From Cylindrotheca closterium (taxonomy: Eukaryota; Bacillariophyta; Bacillariophyceae; Bacillariales; Bacillariaceae): a stretch of 64,000 nt of DNA. A program made the position numbers and the translations under genes. The notes below the pieces were generated by a model. That model made no database searches. It was given only the letters and a program-made list of their open reading frames with translations, and was not told where the DNA came from. The stretch lies in contig CAKOGP040002003.1 of the NCBI GenBank assembly GCA_933822405.4, forward strand, positions 1 through 64,000, in the 5' to 3' direction. Of this stretch, positions 39,437 to 51,024 are shown one piece after another; the stretch's first letter is position 1, and each line of letters begins with the position of its first letter.

Positions 39437-40048
39437 TCAAAGAGATTCCTCTTCTTTCTTTTCTTCTTCCTCCTCTATCAATCGCTGTTGTTGTTGTTGT
39501 TGTTGTTGTTGTAGCGTCATGATGGTCAATTTGGTGTAGACACCCTTTAGCAAATTCATGACTTCTCCATTGGAAAACATGGAAAGCATGGCATCAAAGT
39601 ATTGCTTGGCGTCATTCAATGGGCCTTCATGCTGTGCTGCAATAGCATTGTTGTTATCTTCTTCTTCTTCCTGGGGTGACAAGATTTGATCAATCTCCGC
39701 AATGACACGGTTGGCTTGATCGTGATCAAAGGTTTGATTGTTTGTGCAATGCGTGGCGGCTCGTTGTTGACGTTGCAACATGGCATCCCGAATGGAAGCC
39801 AAGAGGAGAGTTACCGTCACAAACCCTTCTTGTTGACCATCCAACAAGGAACTTGTCGTCGTTGCTGTCGACGTGGCAGCGTCCATCAATAAGGTTTGCC
39901 ATTCCGTTTCGGTCCAAGAGTACGAGTACGAGTACGAGTCCGACGATCCTTCATGTTGTGGACGAAGAACTTGGTGCTTCATTGTTCTTGGACGAAGATC
40001 GTCCAGGGATGATGTTGATGATAGATGCATTGCGGTAGTGGACGACAT
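39437..40048 (-). CDS. Hypothetical Gln/Glu-ended protein
   Basis: A 203-residue protein of unknown family. The N-terminal 50 residues are Ser-rich with a Ser-Tyr dipeptide run. A central helical region (about 60-175) contains T-V-T-L-L-L-A-S-I-R-D-A-M-L and D-A-K-Q-Y-F-D-A-M-L-S-M-F. The C-terminus has a polyglutamine run followed by polyglutamate. There is no signal peptide or transmembrane segment. The regular middle supports a real gene, but no function can be given. Confidence 0.5.
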   Translation of the reverse strand: MSSTTAMHLSSTSSLDDLRPRTMKHQVLRPQHEGSSDSYSYSYSWTETEWQTLLMDAATSTATTTSSLLDGQQEGFVTVTLLLASIRDAMLQRQQRAATHCTNNQTFDHDQANRVIAEIDQILSPQEEEEDNNNAIAAQHEGPLNDAKQYFDAMLSMFSNGEVMNLLKGVYTKLTIMTLQQQQQQQQQRLIEEEEEKKEEESL

Positions 40049-40638
40049 GGCGATTAATTTTGTTTGTGAGAGAGTCTTTTTGTGACGATTGGATTTCTAT
40101 AAAATTTGGTCGACGTATTTTCGTTTTTCAATTTTGCACCACCACGAGATTGATTTTTGCCAACCCACCACGAGTGAGTCGAAATAATGTGATGTGGTGG
40201 ATTTGGATGACCAACAAACATGATAAAATAGTGAGGAACAGGATCGAAACTGTTCCAAAAATGGCCCCAAAAATGGCTTCGATCTTGTTCTTACGCTTGC
40301 GCCGCGAAAAAAGGGATCCTGTGGTAGACTTGTTCGACTAAAGGTAGATGAGAATACCGACCTCTTGCCATCCTACGGTATTTCTCCTCCAACCATTTTC
40401 CGACTGATAGACAGCCAGACAGCATTGGTAAACGACCAACATCTGAAATCTGCTGTCCGTCGTCAAAGTTTAAAAATTTCGCGCGACAGTCTGGCATTGG
40501 ACCTTTCTCCAATTGAGCATCAAAAATAACATTGAAACATATTACATATTACAATACTCTTCCGAATGAATACTATTAGTGCATAGCAAACAAGCAAACA
40601 AACAAGCAAACAAAAACAAACAAAGAAACCGAAGAAAG
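40049..40638. other. Divergent promoter region, no gene seen
   Basis: About 0.6 kb. The last 50 bp are a CAAA/CAAG-rich leader directly before the oxidase start codon. Confidence 0.5.
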
Positions 40639-42133
40639 ATGTCGTACGATATCAGCAGTTACATCAATACAGGTGTAAACCCGCCTGCCTTTGCAAGCAG
40701 CAGCAACAATAGCAGTCCAAACATGATGGACAACAACAACGAAGTTAGCAACAACAACAGCAACAACAGCAATAACAACAACAGCAACAACAGCAACAAC
40801 AACAACGTTACTACAAACGCCCTGCAATCTGCAAAACAACAGCAACTAAAACAACAAGAACAACTCAGAAGGCTTGTGGTTACGGAAGAAGAACAGCGAC
40901 AAAAGAGAATCGAAGCACAAACGGCAATGGAACGCTATCGGGCGTATTTGAAAAAACAAGCATCCATGGAACAACAAGTGTATCAAACCTTGGAAGCGCA
41001 GCAAGACGATGATAAAGGTCAAGATGGACAGGGTCAAGATGGACTGCAGCAACCGCAAAGCCGAGTGCAGCCTTTGCCTCATCGTCACTACTCTCAACAG
41101 AGGCAACAAATAAGGCAACAAAAGCAGCAGCAGGACAACGACAACGACAACAACACCAACAACAATAATAATAATAATAATCCTCCACCTTTGATTGAGG
41201 TTGTACGCAACGCAACGAAGCCAATCATAATATCGCAACCGAATGCTTCCAATAATAATAAACAACAACAACAACGGCAACAACAACGAGAAAGTGCAAT
41301 GTCCACTGTCAGTGCGAGAAACGGAAACGAAAACAACACCGACATCAGCAACAACATCGACATCAACAGTCCCAATTTATCACCCAGTGGCCTTCCAGAA
41401 TCTCATCAACCCAGCAGGGGAAGTAAGATTGCTCGAGTGGATTTTTCAGGAAGTATTACCAATGGAGACAATGAAGAAGTTATTGATCCGGCAACGATTT
41501 GGCAAGCCTTTGCGTCTGCTAGTGATACTGGTTACACTGCTAGTGGCGGTGGAGGTGGAGGTGGAGGTGTTGATTTGGTGAAGGATGATGAGAAAAAGAA
41601 AAGGAATGCCTCCGTGATGCAAGCCATGACGACCACAACAACAACAACAACAACAATGCCGTCACTACCAACAGCATTATTCATACCACCAACGAGACCA
41701 GCACCTCGAGCGGTACCACCACGTCCGGACAGTAGTAGTGGAGGTGCATCAAGAACTAGTACTGCCCCCCACAACACGACGACCGCTCCCCAAACCATGA
41801 GGAATGCACCCAATACAAAAACGACGACGTCCATGACGTCCACATCCTTCAATCCAGACACACTTGTCAGTGTCCATGGCAACAAGAACATTTCTAGTTT
41901 TGGAAAGACTCCTACTTTGTCCATGTTTTATCCATCGCCTGCACGATCCACCAATAGCAGTAGTAGTAACAAGGTTGAGACTCGTCCTACTACTACTACA
42001 ACTACTACCACCATTGAGAAGAATGAGAATACTATTGATGCTCCGACGGTCCAGCATCAATCCACAGCGGCGGCAAATAAGAATACACGAAGTTATCAAA
42101 TCGATCAGCAACAACAGCAACAGCAACAACAGG

Positions 42134-42173
<40 letters not shown>

Positions 42174-42277
42174 AGCTTTATTCCCTCAAGAGCAACAATT
42201 CCAGCAACAACAACAGCAGCAGAAGCAGCAGAAGCAGCAGCACTTTCAAGAGCAGTTGCAACAGCAGCAGCAACATC

Positions 42278-42309
<32 letters not shown>

Positions 42310-45164
42310 CTATTCCAGTTCCAATCGATACCATCTCCTGCACCCACTCAATTGCCACAACAATTACTTCAAGTACCTTCCACCAAGCGTAGACCAGCAA
42401 AGGATCCAGTGCGATTTGCAACGACGGAAGAATCTCCACCTTTGAATTCTTCTTCTGCTGCTGCTGCTGCTACTACTAGTAGTAGTGGTGCTTTTTCTCC
42501 GCGACCACCACGACCACCACCTCCACCTCCACCATCATCATCACGACAAGCCGGTAGTGATCCAAAACCTCCTATGACTTCCATATTGAAAAGTACTAAT
42601 ACTCCAAATACTAGTGGTGGTGGTGGTGGTGGTGGTGGTGGTGGATCATCATCATTATCAAACAACAACAACAACAACAACAACACCAACAACAACACCA
42701 CCAACAACAAAAAGTTTACTGGCGCGGCAAGCATGATTGTCCAAGAGCGCAAAAACGACATGGAACATCGACGTCCGGCACCACCACCACCGCCACCGGA
42801 TCCACCCAAATTGACGTATTGGGAGACCAAATTGGAGTCGTTGCAAGATTGGTGGAAGAAACCAGCGCAGTATCGACCACTCAAGATCTTGCAACTGATA
42901 TTTGGATTGTACATTGTGATTATGAGTTTTACCTACACTGGAACCTTGGGCAATGTTGGTGGCTTGGTGGACCCCAAAAGTGGGTGGATCATTGATCCAT
43001 CCAGTGCCGAAAACACGGACAAGGGTGTCATTTTGGTCAATGGGGACTTTAGAGCAGTGGTGGCCGAATCGACCTTTCAAATGATTGCCTTGGCGATTAG
43101 TCGATTGTCAGCATTTACCATGTATCCAGGTACGTAATTATTATTTTGCTTGATTTGCTTGACGGCTTGATTGAAGGCTTCTTTTACACAATGTATCCAA
43201 ACTAATTTTCTTGACTTCTTTCCTTTTTATTGCATTCAGCGCTTGTTGTGGTATTCTTTTCCAAATTCCGAGGCACCATGAATTTCTTGAGTTTCACCTA
43301 CATTGGACAGCTTTTCATTGCCAGTGATTTACATGATCTTCACGTCTATTGTGGGCACTACATTTTGATTGATGGTTGTATCCACACCTTTTTCCATACG
43401 CTTCGATGGGCAGCTCAAGGGAATCTATATTTGTTGTACAGCAATCCTTCGGGAATATCGGGGCTCATTGTGATTCTGTCGACTCTATTGATTTGCCTTC
43501 CAATGATGTACGGAAAGAAAAAGGTGGTCTATGAAATTCGAAAATTGGTCCATTATCTCTTTCTTGTCTTTGCACTGGCCATGTGCTTTCACGTCCCAAC
43601 TTCTGGGTTTCCAAATGGTGGTTTTGCGCCCTACGTCTTTACGATCCTACTTGTCTGGTGGTTCTTGGACAGCATCTTTGTCCAGTGGTTCATGACCGAA
43701 AAGATTCAATCGTCGCGGTTCTACGTTTTGCCATCTGGTGTCCAACTCACCATGGCGGTATCTCAACGATTTCAATCTTGGGGAACTGGTGGCTACTGTT
43801 ATGTCTGTCTACCATGGGTCAATCCGTACCAGTGGCATGCCTTTTCGTTGTTTGAAAATCCTGCCGATCCATCCGAGCGACAAATCTTTGTGCAAAAGTT
43901 GGGGAATTGGACGACCCAAGTCCATAGCATGTTGGGACGAGAGACATCACGACCAGTGTGGGTGGCAGGCCCCTTCACGTCGCCATATGGGCGTGCTGAC
44001 AATTTCGATAATCAAATCCTTGTGGCGGGTGGTATTGGTATAACACCAGCCTTGTCCGTGATTCGACATCTCAAGGATACCAGACGATGCAACTTGATCT
44101 GGTCCACCAGGGACCGTCACATGCTGGAATTTTTCATCAAGCATGCGGATTTGAGTCATCGAGGATGGAATTTGGTCTTTTACACGGGAAAGGAACAATT
44201 GTTGGGGATCGAAGACGTGGTGGTGACAGGGAGCGGGGCCACCATTCACATTATTCGAGAACGTCCCAAGCTGCATTACATCATTCCCAACATTATCTAT
44301 GGTATCGAATCGGCGACTTCCGTGCCGGAGCAGTTTATTCCAGATAACAAAATTGTTGCAATGGAACTCTTGCAGGAGAAATTGACCGAGTTGGAAGCCG
44401 AACCAGACTTGGATTCGCACGAAAAGCTGAGTGAATTGGTGAACTATTGTGACGAGCTTGGATACTTGTTCAGTGACTTGATATCAACGCTTCCCAATCA
44501 CGAAGAGTTGACCAAGGCACCAACTCTGGCATCTGTAGGCAACAAGAGCAATCGATCCGTTCTAGATGCCATTCTGAACTTCAATGGCAATACTAGTGAT
44601 GCGTCTGGTGGTGGTGTCGATTCGGACGACGATCGACGGAACATGTTTGCCGGCTCCAGGGGTTCCAAGGGACGAGCCAGCAGTCGGAACATGCTAATCA
44701 ATGCAAGTCGAAGAAAGCTAGGTGGCTCTAGTCTTCGTCGAAGGCGTGTATCCTTTGCATCTTCATCTATTGGAGATGAACGACGATCAAGTGGTGGTGG
44801 TGGTGGTGGTGGAAGCAAAGGCAGAGAGTCCATCACTACAAGCACATGGTCTACTCTGGCTGCATCCATTCAGGTTGTCAAGACAATGAAAGGTCTCGGG
44901 GGACTCGGAAGTCTAGGGGAAGATAGTGAGGAGCTTGACCCAGAAACGGCCATCATGCCAAGCATGTTTGACCAACTGGATATCCCGTTCAAGCCATGGG
45001 ATTACAACAAAGAGGCGGAAGAATATGTGAAGAAAATGGGGGACGATGAAGTTAGCACATGGGGTGTACTGTACTGTGGCGGGAAATCACCTTTGTATCG
45101 GGCATTGAAGAAAGCTGCCCGAAAAGCAAACGTGGAAATGCACGAAGAATCCTTTGCGTGGTAG
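40639..45164 (+). CDS. NADPH-oxidase/ferric-reductase-like flavocytochrome with a large Q/N-rich N-terminus, spliced
   Basis: Two exons: 40639-43129 and 43240-45164. The intron (110 bp) has donor GTACGT and acceptor TTGCATTCAG, phase 1; the splice reads M-Y-P-A-L-V-V-V-F-F-S-K-F. The frame opens at 40579, but Met21 (M-S-Y-D-I) is preferred, giving 1471 residues. About 1-745 is disordered, dominated by Gln, Asn, Ser, Thr and Pro runs. A transmembrane core follows. Histidines in H-Y-I-L-I-D-G-C-I-H-T-F-F-H and H-Y-L-F-L-V-F-A-L-A-M-C-F-H (H-x13-H) fit two hemes. H-A-F-S-L-F is the FAD motif, V-A-G-G-I-G-I-T-P-A-L-S the NADPH pyrophosphate loop, and Y-C-G-G-K-S-P-L the C-terminal nicotinamide site. 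A long Ser/Gly-rich insert splits the NADPH half. The product is superoxide or reduced metal; this cannot be decided from sequence. Confidence 0.87.
42100..42312 (+). repeat. Polyglutamine-coding CAA/CAG tract
   Basis: A mixed CAG/CAA run coding long glutamine stretches inside the oxidase N-terminus. Mixed codons suggest selection or age rather than a fresh pure-triplet expansion. Confidence 0.9.
43130..43239 (+). other. Phase-1 intron in the oxidase gene
   Basis: A 110-bp intron, GTACGT to TGCATTCAG, with a pyrimidine-rich 3' half. It joins a frame that ends in a stop to one carrying the rest of the membrane domain. Confidence 0.85.
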
Positions 45165-45502
45165 CAATTTTTATGTTTCTTTATATATTATTGAATAGTC
45201 TATTTTACAAGATAGTGTGATGAATACTTATTTACAAAAGAGTACACCCCGTACTTTCGCTTGGATGCTAATGCTTTATACCGGTAGACATAATAGTATC
45301 GAAGCCCAAGGAAGAAGAGGCGTGCGTTTTATATAGCGAGTTCAATAGTACTACATAAAAGTATGGTCCTCGAATACTGTCCTGTCCCTAAAAATATATG
45401 TACTCTTAAAAGTTATGTAGAGTGTTTTTCTATTCCTAAACATACAATAGTATTCCGCCGCCCCAAGTCAAAAAACAAAAATCGTGTCTAGGGTTGTGGT
45501 TC
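45165..45502. other. Convergent 3' regions
   Basis: About 0.34 kb of AT-rich sequence with TACCGGTA at 45279-45286. No gene was seen. Confidence 0.5.
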
Positions 45503-46615
45503 CTAGAACATCATGAGACTTGGATGAGCAGGCATAGGGAGATCTTCTCGGACTTTCCAGATGAATCCAACCTCATTGAGTTTATTCATTCGCTCCACAG
45601 TCATACTGGAAGATTTGTTGCCTGCCCAAAATAGCTTATATTGCCTTCTCTGGCACTTGATCCAGGTGGCTAGTTCTGGATTCGCGGGGTAGTTCGATGG
45701 AACGTTGCAGTCCCCATGTTTCTCACGGTATTCTTCGAGCTCCTTGAGACGATTGACCCAGGCAGTTGCATGAGAATCCCATACAAAGCCAATGTCTTCG
45801 AGCTTCTTGATACGAACATCGGTCATGGTGGATGGAACTTTTCCAGCGGCCTTGAGCTTGTATTGGTATCTTTGACGTTTCACCCATCGAGACAAGACTT
45901 GATTCTCGGGGTATGTGTGGGGGACGAGGCAATGCCCTTCTTGTTCCTTGAACTTGAGGAGCTCTTCGAATTGTTCTTCCCATTGTTTTTCTTGGTACCC
46001 ACGGAAGCGTGGTTGTTGGTCATTGGAGATGCGCCTCTTCTTGGGCCTTGGGGGACAGGCTGTGATGGGGGGTTCTGCAGCCTTTCTCACATTGATGGGT
46101 ACATTGGACACATTGGACACATTGGATACATTGGCCATTCTGGGCATTGTGGACATGCTGTTCAAGGCGTCAGGTTCACATACTACACCCAAGGCAAGGT
46201 CCAAAACACCCTCCAAGATAGAGGCATCCATGGGCGGAGCAGAAGTTGTTCTGGTATTCCCCCCAATCGGGACTGGCTCAAAGGCATCTGCGGGAAGATC
46301 CCCAAACAAATGAGAGATTCCAGTTGTATCACCAGCTAGAGGAGAATGATGGAGACTGGTATTCATATTCATATTCATATTCATATTGTACTGAGACTCA
46401 GAGTGAGCCGAATGACCAGAATGAGAAACAAAGGAAGGCGGTGCTTGCATCGGATGATGATCAAAGCCCATTGGGTTATTCGATAGCGAAGCCATCATAC
46501 TTTGGAGCAACGAAGGTGTTTGTTCAGGAAGAACAACACCGTTCATCTTCTTGGATGAGTTGCCATGAGCATTGCTTGTAGTCGTTTCGGAAGTATCAAA
46601 GGTGATATTCATCAT
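45503..46615 (-). CDS. Helicase-associated (HA) domain protein
   Basis: A 370-residue protein. Residues 1-200 are low-complexity, including an M-N-M-N-M-N run. Two helicase-associated domains follow: about 211-280 (W-E-E-Q-F-E-E-L-L-K-F-K-E-Q-E-G-H-C-L-V-P, then L-S-R-W-V-K-R-Q-R and L-E-D-I-G-F-V-W) and about 285-354 (W-V-N-R-L-K-E-L, E-K-H-G-D-C-N-V-P, L-A-T-W-I-K-C-Q-R, L-N-E-V-G-F-I-W). A basic P-R-P-K-K-R-R patch before the first domain is a candidate nuclear signal. HA-only proteins without a helicase are numerous in diatoms and are thought to bind nucleic acid; no catalytic domain is present. Confidence 0.85.
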   Translation of the reverse strand: MMNITFDTSETTTSNAHGNSSKKMNGVVLPEQTPSLLQSMMASLSNNPMGFDHHPMQAPPSFVSHSGHSAHSESQYNMNMNMNMNTSLHHSPLAGDTTGISHLFGDLPADAFEPVPIGGNTRTTSAPPMDASILEGVLDLALGVVCEPDALNSMSTMPRMANVSNVSNVSNVPINVRKAAEPPITACPPRPKKRRISNDQQPRFRGYQEKQWEEQFEELLKFKEQEGHCLVPHTYPENQVLSRWVKRQRYQYKLKAAGKVPSTMTDVRIKKLEDIGFVWDSHATAWVNRLKELEEYREKHGDCNVPSNYPANPELATWIKCQRRQYKLFWAGNKSSSMTVERMNKLNEVGFIWKVREDLPMPAHPSLMMF

Positions 46616-48382
46616 GAGAGAGAAAAGGATTCTACAAGTGCAAACCGGAAAACGAATTTGAAACTATGAGAACTTCCTCACTAATGATAGAATTTCGCTG
46701 TTTTTGGAGGGGCGTGATAGGTCGTAAAATGTTTGTAAAAAGGCTCCTTTGGCTCAAAAACTGATCTCAAAACAATTAACGTCAAAAAGCGCGAAAGCAG
46801 TTTTCATTGGTCATAATCCCTTGGCGTTCTGGCAAAGAATAGTCATTATTGGATCATGTAATGGCGCGGATGGTTTGATTTCTTTGAAACGAACGCGAAT
46901 CGACAGTGGGAGCGTTATGATTTGTTTTGATACGAACGCAGAACGCGCATAGATAGAAAGATCATGCGAGCTATCGTTTCTGATGAGCGATGCCGGTGCG
47001 TTTTTGTTTTAATGTTACGGCTTACGCGTGTTCTTTCGTGTTTAGCGCAAGGCTGACGTGTCTTCTGTCATGCTTGTCTCTTAAAGATCGGGAGCAAAAA
47101 ATTGGAGGAGAGAACAAAAAGGTGATGTTCCAACTCGTCCTTTTTCACGTGTAGCTGCAAAACACATAACTTCCATAACTGAGAATACTTCGCATACAAT
47201 TTCTACTCCGACTATGAGCAGACGCAGGCCTATTTACTCAACGAAGACGACTCAAGACATTTGTCGAGATTGTTAGTCACCTTTTTGCGAAAGTTCTAGC
47301 TTCTGGCACAGGAGGTACGGTACTCGTATTCTAATCCATTTTTTCAAGACAGACATCGAAGGCGTTTGCGCAATGAAGCTCGTAACTCTGGTTCTGGTAC
47401 CTTTTAGCGCTCGAGGAACTAGAAGTCAGTGCTTCGCCGTTGTCACTTTTTGGCGCGATTTTGGAATTACAGTGATCACATATATGGTACCTGTACCGGT
47501 ACCACTCACCAGATACTCGTCTGCTATTTCATTGTCAAGATATTTAAGTCGTTTGCGTTCGTCATTGCTTCGCTTGCTACTTTGATCTCAGTCCCTTTCC
47601 AATCAATGTTGAAAACAGGAAGTACTGGTACTGTAGTGCTCCCTCTCCGTGGTTACAATACCACGTACCATGTACTGTTCCGCTGGGCTGCATGCAATTT
47701 ACTCAACCAAGACTCTTTCATCAGAGCGAGCGAGACAAGTGACTATTCGTCACCGCTTGACGCGAACAGGTGATACAGCACCAGGTTCTCGTAATCCATT
47801 CCATCGTGTGATCGCTTGAGGTATTTTATATAATTCGCGCTACCGTAGGACCGTAGGACCGTGTACCTGAAATCTGTTTGTGCTCCCAACCAATGCAATG
47901 AGACGATTGGTCACCGCTTGCCGTGGTCACTTTTTGCCACACTTTGCTTGTGGTCCCTTTTGGATATTATAGATCATATATCACATGGTACTCACCAGAA
48001 AATCTTCCACTAGTAGTTTCATTGTCAAGATACTTCTCACAGGCGTTTGTGTACCTCATTGCTTCGCTTGCTTCTTTACTCATGCCAGTCGCTTCCAATC
48101 AAGGTTTAAAGCTCGTACTAGCAGTGCAACGGAAAGCTCGCAGTACCTAGTGCTTGAACTCTGTTGCAGTGTACCAGTAACTTTGATCGAAATCGACAAC
48201 ATGCCACCACGATGGGCTGTATGTGTAGGCAGCCTGCTTCTCTACCGAATCCTACAGTGAACAACGTCTTCATGCGATAAAAGAAGTATATTCACACGGC
48301 TTAATGACGTCTCATATGATCCGCATTACTCGCCCTGCATCAAATAGCCATGCGGTGCAGCCTTGTCTGCTTCAAACAGCAA
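46616..48382. other. Non-coding region with a 0.5-kb imperfect tandem duplication
   Basis: About 1.8 kb with no convincing gene. The part from about 47220 to 48230 is two diverged direct copies of the same sequence (see the repeat entry). TACCGGTA occurs at 47494-47501. Confidence 0.6.
47220..48230. repeat. Imperfect direct duplication, two units of about 0.5 kb
   Basis: Matching landmarks occur in the same order in both halves: TTTACTCAAC (47231 and 47698), GTCACTTTTTG (about 47444 and 47928), TCATTGTCAAGATA (47529 and 48020), CATTGCTTCGCTTGCT (47565 and 48058) and TTCCAATCAA (about 47596 and 48097). Intervening sequence has drifted with indels. Neither copy encodes a continuous protein. 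Confidence 0.8.
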
Positions 48383-50245
48383 TTAATCAAGAAACAAATC
48401 CACTAGACCACCAGGTGTAGCCGAATTGGCTCGTTGAATCTTGTTGTTGGGAACATGGTCCAAAAGTTCCACCTTTGATTCCAATTCAATCGTCCAGTCG
48501 AGAAACTTGCGGTAACGGGCACTGCTGACATTATCGTCGTCGTCGTCACATTCATCGCCTTTCTCTTCATTTGACTCCAGAAAAAAGTTGCGAGGAGGTG
48601 GAGTTCCCTTGTCCACATAGGTCGATTGAAACTTCTGCAGCCAATGTAACATTTCGTCAATCCATCCATCATCTCGATGAATTCGAATGATAAGAGCCCC
48701 CGATGTGGCCGTCTGTCGCACCATGATGGCTGACTGACATTCTGGGCCCATGCAATACATTTCCATCATTAGTTGAGGGACGTAATGAGGCAAAACTCCA
48801 GCCCTCTTGTTGTTGGATGATTTGTCATTGCCATTCGGAAGCAAGTTGTTGTGCGGACGAACGACATATCGACTTTGAGAACGATTGTTATTGTTGTTTC
48901 TGGTACTAGAGGCAAAGAATGGACAATGGTTCTTCACTTCCAATACTTCTGTTCGTCCGTCCGGATGACATATCAGACCATCGGGTGTTGCCCCTAGAAT
49001 CAAATTGCTTCCTTCCAGTTGGATTCCTGCCCCACACATGCCGATCTCTTGGAGTTTTACATCCGTTCCAACTTGTTGTACAAAGTAGTTCAGTGCCGTT
49101 AACAATGCTGTGGATTCTTGAGTGGACCCCCATATCATGCGAACCGAGTAGTCAAACTCGGATGACGAATGGTGATACCTGTGTCTCATTTCCTGCAACC
49201 GCTCCTTTCGTTCATCTTGATTCACTGGTATGCAATACCTTGCGGCGAACTGGGTTTTGCTATTATTGGCACGATTGTTTGGAAGCCATATGGACGAGTC
49301 CTCTTGTTGTTGTTGTTGTTGTTGAGAACTGGTGCTGATGCTTCTGCTTTGGCCAATATCATTTCTGTTAGTATTCTTGGACGAGCACAAGACCACATTC
49401 ATTTCCTCCAAGGTTCTCAACGCCGGTCGTCTCAATCGGTGATAGGCTCCCATGCCACCCCTAAGCCAACTTCTCGGAACTCCCAGTATTTTGCCCGCTT
49501 CGGGTTCCAAAAAGCCCAACGCAGCAACTGCCTGAGAAGTCGTACACCGCCCCTCATGAACAGCATCCCATTGCCATGACTCTTGGCGGAACTGACGAAT
49601 GTCCTCCAATTTTGGTATGCAATCAATGCTTTCTGGCAATGGAAGTGGTACGAAATTCGGATGCTCACGCAAATGGTCCATGGGGACACATCGCCAATAG
49701 ACATCTGGAAAGTTTCCATGCCGCCGTATTTGTGGACTAGCCGATGATTTGTTGTTGTTGTTGTTGTTGCTGTTGCTATTCATTTTCTTTCCTTTCTTGC
49801 TTGCCTTTTTCTTTTTCTTTTTGTTGCTGTTGTTCGTCATTGCGTTTGGTTTATTGGATTCGTCGGGTGACGTTGTCAATGAATCATCATTCAGCTGTTG
49901 CGAGGATCTATCATTCACGTTCGTTGCTTGTTCCATACTGCATGATTCTTCCATAGGTATACGAGACTCCTGCAGCTGAGATGGAATCAAAGAGTAAGCA
50001 GTTTGTCCTTTTATTTTCTTGTTCTTTGGAACTCGCTGTTTCGATCGAACTGATGACTGCGGTGATGAAAGAGACGACATCATAGCCTGCGAAGGTATCA
50101 GGCACAATTCAGTGGTGGCCATTCTTCTGTTGGAAGATGAGGCCTGATGTACCAAACTTGAGCAGCAGATTGTCAGCGATAGGAGAAGCAGATGTAGAAG
50201 TAAGCAGTCGAAAGAAAAGGCAGGGAAATAACCACAACTTTTCAT
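48383..50245 (-). CDS. YqaJ-like PD-(D/E)XK nuclease with a signal peptide
   Basis: A 620-residue protein. A hydrophobic N-terminal segment (C-L-L-L-H-L-L-L-L-S-L-T-I-C-C) acts as a signal peptide or anchor. Residues 50-170 are Ser/Lys/Asn-rich and disordered. The nuclease core is split by an insert: W-Q-W-D-A-V-H-E-G-R-C-T-T-S-Q-A at 225-239, then I-W-G-S-T-Q-E377, G-A-T-P-D422-G-L-I, V-L-E436-V-K438-N-H-C-P-F and Y-V-P-Q491-L-M-M-E-M-Y. The D, E-x-K and Q residues match the lambda-exonuclease/YqaJ family, metal-dependent 5'-3' DNA exonucleases of phages and of some eukaryotic and viral genomes. The signal peptide suggests action in an organelle behind the ER (plastid) or outside the cell. 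Confidence 0.78.
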   Translation of the reverse strand: MKSCGYFPAFSFDCLLLHLLLLSLTICCSSLVHQASSSNRRMATTELCLIPSQAMMSSLSSPQSSVRSKQRVPKNKKIKGQTAYSLIPSQLQESRIPMEESCSMEQATNVNDRSSQQLNDDSLTTSPDESNKPNAMTNNSNKKKKKKASKKGKKMNSNSNNNNNNKSSASPQIRRHGNFPDVYWRCVPMDHLREHPNFVPLPLPESIDCIPKLEDIRQFRQESWQWDAVHEGRCTTSQAVAALGFLEPEAGKILGVPRSWLRGGMGAYHRLRRPALRTLEEMNVVLCSSKNTNRNDIGQSRSISTSSQQQQQQQEDSSIWLPNNRANNSKTQFAARYCIPVNQDERKERLQEMRHRYHHSSSEFDYSVRMIWGSTQESTALLTALNYFVQQVGTDVKLQEIGMCGAGIQLEGSNLILGATPDGLICHPDGRTEVLEVKNHCPFFASSTRNNNNNRSQSRYVVRPHNNLLPNGNDKSSNNKRAGVLPHYVPQLMMEMYCMGPECQSAIMVRQTATSGALIIRIHRDDGWIDEMLHWLQKFQSTYVDKGTPPPRNFFLESNEEKGDECDDDDDNVSSARYRKFLDWTIELESKVELLDHVPNNKIQRANSATPGGLVDLFLD

Positions 50246-51024
50246 TATGGATCATAATGTTGATGTGGAAGTCTCGCTGCATGCGATGCTATAAAATATT
50301 GTTCAGAATTGATTTTTTTAAATACGTCTTTGCTTCGTCAGGAAGCGATGAGCACTACCATTTTGATTTTGGTCAAAGCGGAACAAGGTCGTACCGGAGC
50401 ACCTAAACTACCTACCATACGGTACCTACCAGTACTCTGCTAGGAATCAATCAGCAATTCGTATTTCGGTCCTATGAATCGAATCATACATATTGATCAG
50501 CTGCTCGTTCATTTCGAATTTCGTTTCGTTCCAGCTTCAGAGAACCCAGCCCGCGCGAAGCATTTCTCTACATTTAGGGTTCCCGCTTTTAAGGAGTGTT
50601 GGCGCAGACTTTTCAAGCAATTCTTGAAGTTTCGCCCTTTCGCCGCGTGACTTTCATAAGTATTTTTTTTTCGTTGTCTCGTGATAACATGTCCCAGTGA
50701 CAACAGCCTCACTTATCCGAATCTTATCAGAAATGCGTCGAACCTGTTCCAATGCTTGGGTCATGTCGCAACACTTATGTCAACCAACCGAACTTCGGTG
50801 ACGGATGAGAATTTTTTTATATAGCAACACTACGCGTGAGACTATGGCGAAATCCGGTCGCAACCACCCCAATTCCCACTCACACACTCGATCGAGAAAA
50901 CTGCCGCTCAAAAATCGTTTGTTTGCAGTTGTTTTGCATCATCACAATAATACCGGTATATCACTGACTTCTACTTTTATCATCAGAAGGGTATACTAGT
51001 ACGGTAAAAACAGCAGAAGTAACA
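50246..51024. other. Divergent promoter region, no gene seen
   Basis: About 0.78 kb. It contains TACCGGTA at 50951-50958, 70 bp before the first HSF start, and no supported ORF. Confidence 0.5.
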
